The notes beneath the pieces are model-generated. The model was not told where the DNA came from. It did no database searches and saw only the letters and a program-made list of their open reading frames with translations. 64,000 nucleotides of DNA from Solirubrobacter deserti. GTDB taxonomy: Bacteria; Actinomycetota; Thermoleophilia; Solirubrobacterales; Solirubrobacteraceae. Positions 63,687 to 64,000 of the stretch are shown in pieces. The stretch lies in contig NZ_JAPCID010000044.1 in the NCBI RefSeq assembly GCF_027587175.1, positions 1-64,000 on the forward strand. The letters run 5' to 3'. The position numbers were made by a program, and so were the translations under genes. Position 1 is the stretch's first letter. Every line of letters begins with the position of its first letter.

Positions 63687-64000
63687 TGGAGCGGCGACTC
63701 GCTGTCATCGACTGCGGGTCCAACTCCTTCCGCCTCGTCGTCTTCAGCTACACGGACACGTGGTGGAAGCGCACGGACGAGATCCACGAGTCCGTGCGCG
63801 TGGGCGAAGGGCTGGAGGGCTCCGGCGCGTTGCAGCCGGAGCCGATGGAGCGCGCGCTGGAGACGCTCGAGCTCTACGCGCACTTCTGCGCGGCGACCGG
63901 GGTCGACGAGATCCGGCCCGTCGCCACCTCGGCGATCCGTGACGCGTCCAACCAGGCCGAGTTCCTGGCGGCGGCGCGGGAGCGCTCCGGCCTCGAGGTC
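63686..64000 (+). CDS. Ppx/GppA-family phosphatase, 3' end outside window
   Basis: The first 105 codons of an exopolyphosphatase/pppGpp phosphatase. The N-terminal ATPase-fold motif ERRLAVIDCGSNSFRLVVF has the Asp-x-Gly-Ser phosphate loop of the ASKHA superfamily, followed by VRVGEGLEGSGALQPEPMER and VRPVATSAIRDASNQAEF with the conserved TSAxRDAxN segment. Such enzymes hydrolyse polyphosphate or the pentaphosphate alarmone. The ATG overlaps the VOC stop by 1 nt, so the genes are cotranscribed. The frame is open to the window edge. Which activity dominates cannot be seen from this part. Confidence 0.85.
   Translation, partial: MERRLAVIDCGSNSFRLVVFSYTDTWWKRTDEIHESVRVGEGLEGSGALQPEPMERALETLELYAHFCAATGVDEIRPVATSAIRDASNQAEFLAAARERSGLEV

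Overview
The window is high-GC DNA with short gene spacing. It is most likely a chromosomal stretch from an actinobacterium of the class Thermoleophilia, close to Solirubrobacter or Conexibacter. The support is gene content: NucS in the place of MutS/MutL repair, a fused E2-E1 2-oxoglutarate dehydrogenase of the actinobacterial KGD type, a DHA2 exporter, and several secreted proteins with MopE-like calcium motifs and a shared Cys-containing C-terminal module. No rRNA, tRNA, CRISPR array, insertion sequence or prophage structural gene was found. Both ends cut a gene.

Layout. 1-4048: the 3' part of a very large protein resembling effectors of extracellular contractile injection systems or polymorphic toxins. 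A 220-residue candidate immunity gene follows 3 nt later, and composition changes at the start of the variable C-terminal module. 4055-8182 (minus): a catabolic operon (aldehyde dehydrogenase, FAH-family dehydratase, TetR-like remnant, zinc alcohol dehydrogenase, SDR) that fits non-phosphorylative sugar-acid oxidation. 8246-10558 (plus): DUF4240-like protein, UppP and nicotinate phosphoribosyltransferase. 10815-14613 (minus): Pcm, nicotinamidase, a beta-hydroxyacid dehydrogenase, a baeRF-type eRF1-like protein and a nucleotidyltransferase. 14659-23027: a metallophosphoesterase, two membrane-protein genes, a lipoprotein-like class V aminotransferase, then aconitase - M42 peptidase - HAD hydrolase as an operon.

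23085-35837 is rich in exported proteins: a CcdA/MauF-like membrane protein fused to a propeller-like domain, PhoD, a discoidin-domain protein, a Tat-exported Cys-rich protein resembling methylamine dehydrogenase light chain, a MauE-MauD fusion, and two large propeller-like proteins ending in MopE motifs plus the shared C-terminal module. 35834-50744: EttA, a C26 glutamine amidotransferase-like hydrolase, a NodIJ-like ABC exporter, an HD-GYP protein, a J-domain/TPR protein, an MFS exporter, NucS, an alkyltransferase-like protein and a DUF1028 protein. 50872-56133 (minus): Nudix - DUF3817-like - E2/E1 2-oxoglutarate dehydrogenase. 56229-64000: an HxlR regulator divergent from an imine-reductase-like/SDR pair, a secreted protein with three carbohydrate-binding-like repeats, an ABC1/UbiB kinase-like protein, an MBL hydrolase, glyoxalase and the start of a Ppx/GppA phosphatase.

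Genes are tightly coupled (many ATGA, GTGA and TGATG junctions) and several convergent pairs overlap at their 3' ends. About twenty genes that begin a transcription unit carry a TAnnnT hexamer 6-11 nt before the start codon and no obvious Shine-Dalgarno sequence, which points to widespread leaderless transcription. I used this to choose some starts. All functional assignments come from reading motifs and family resemblance by eye; no database search was run.
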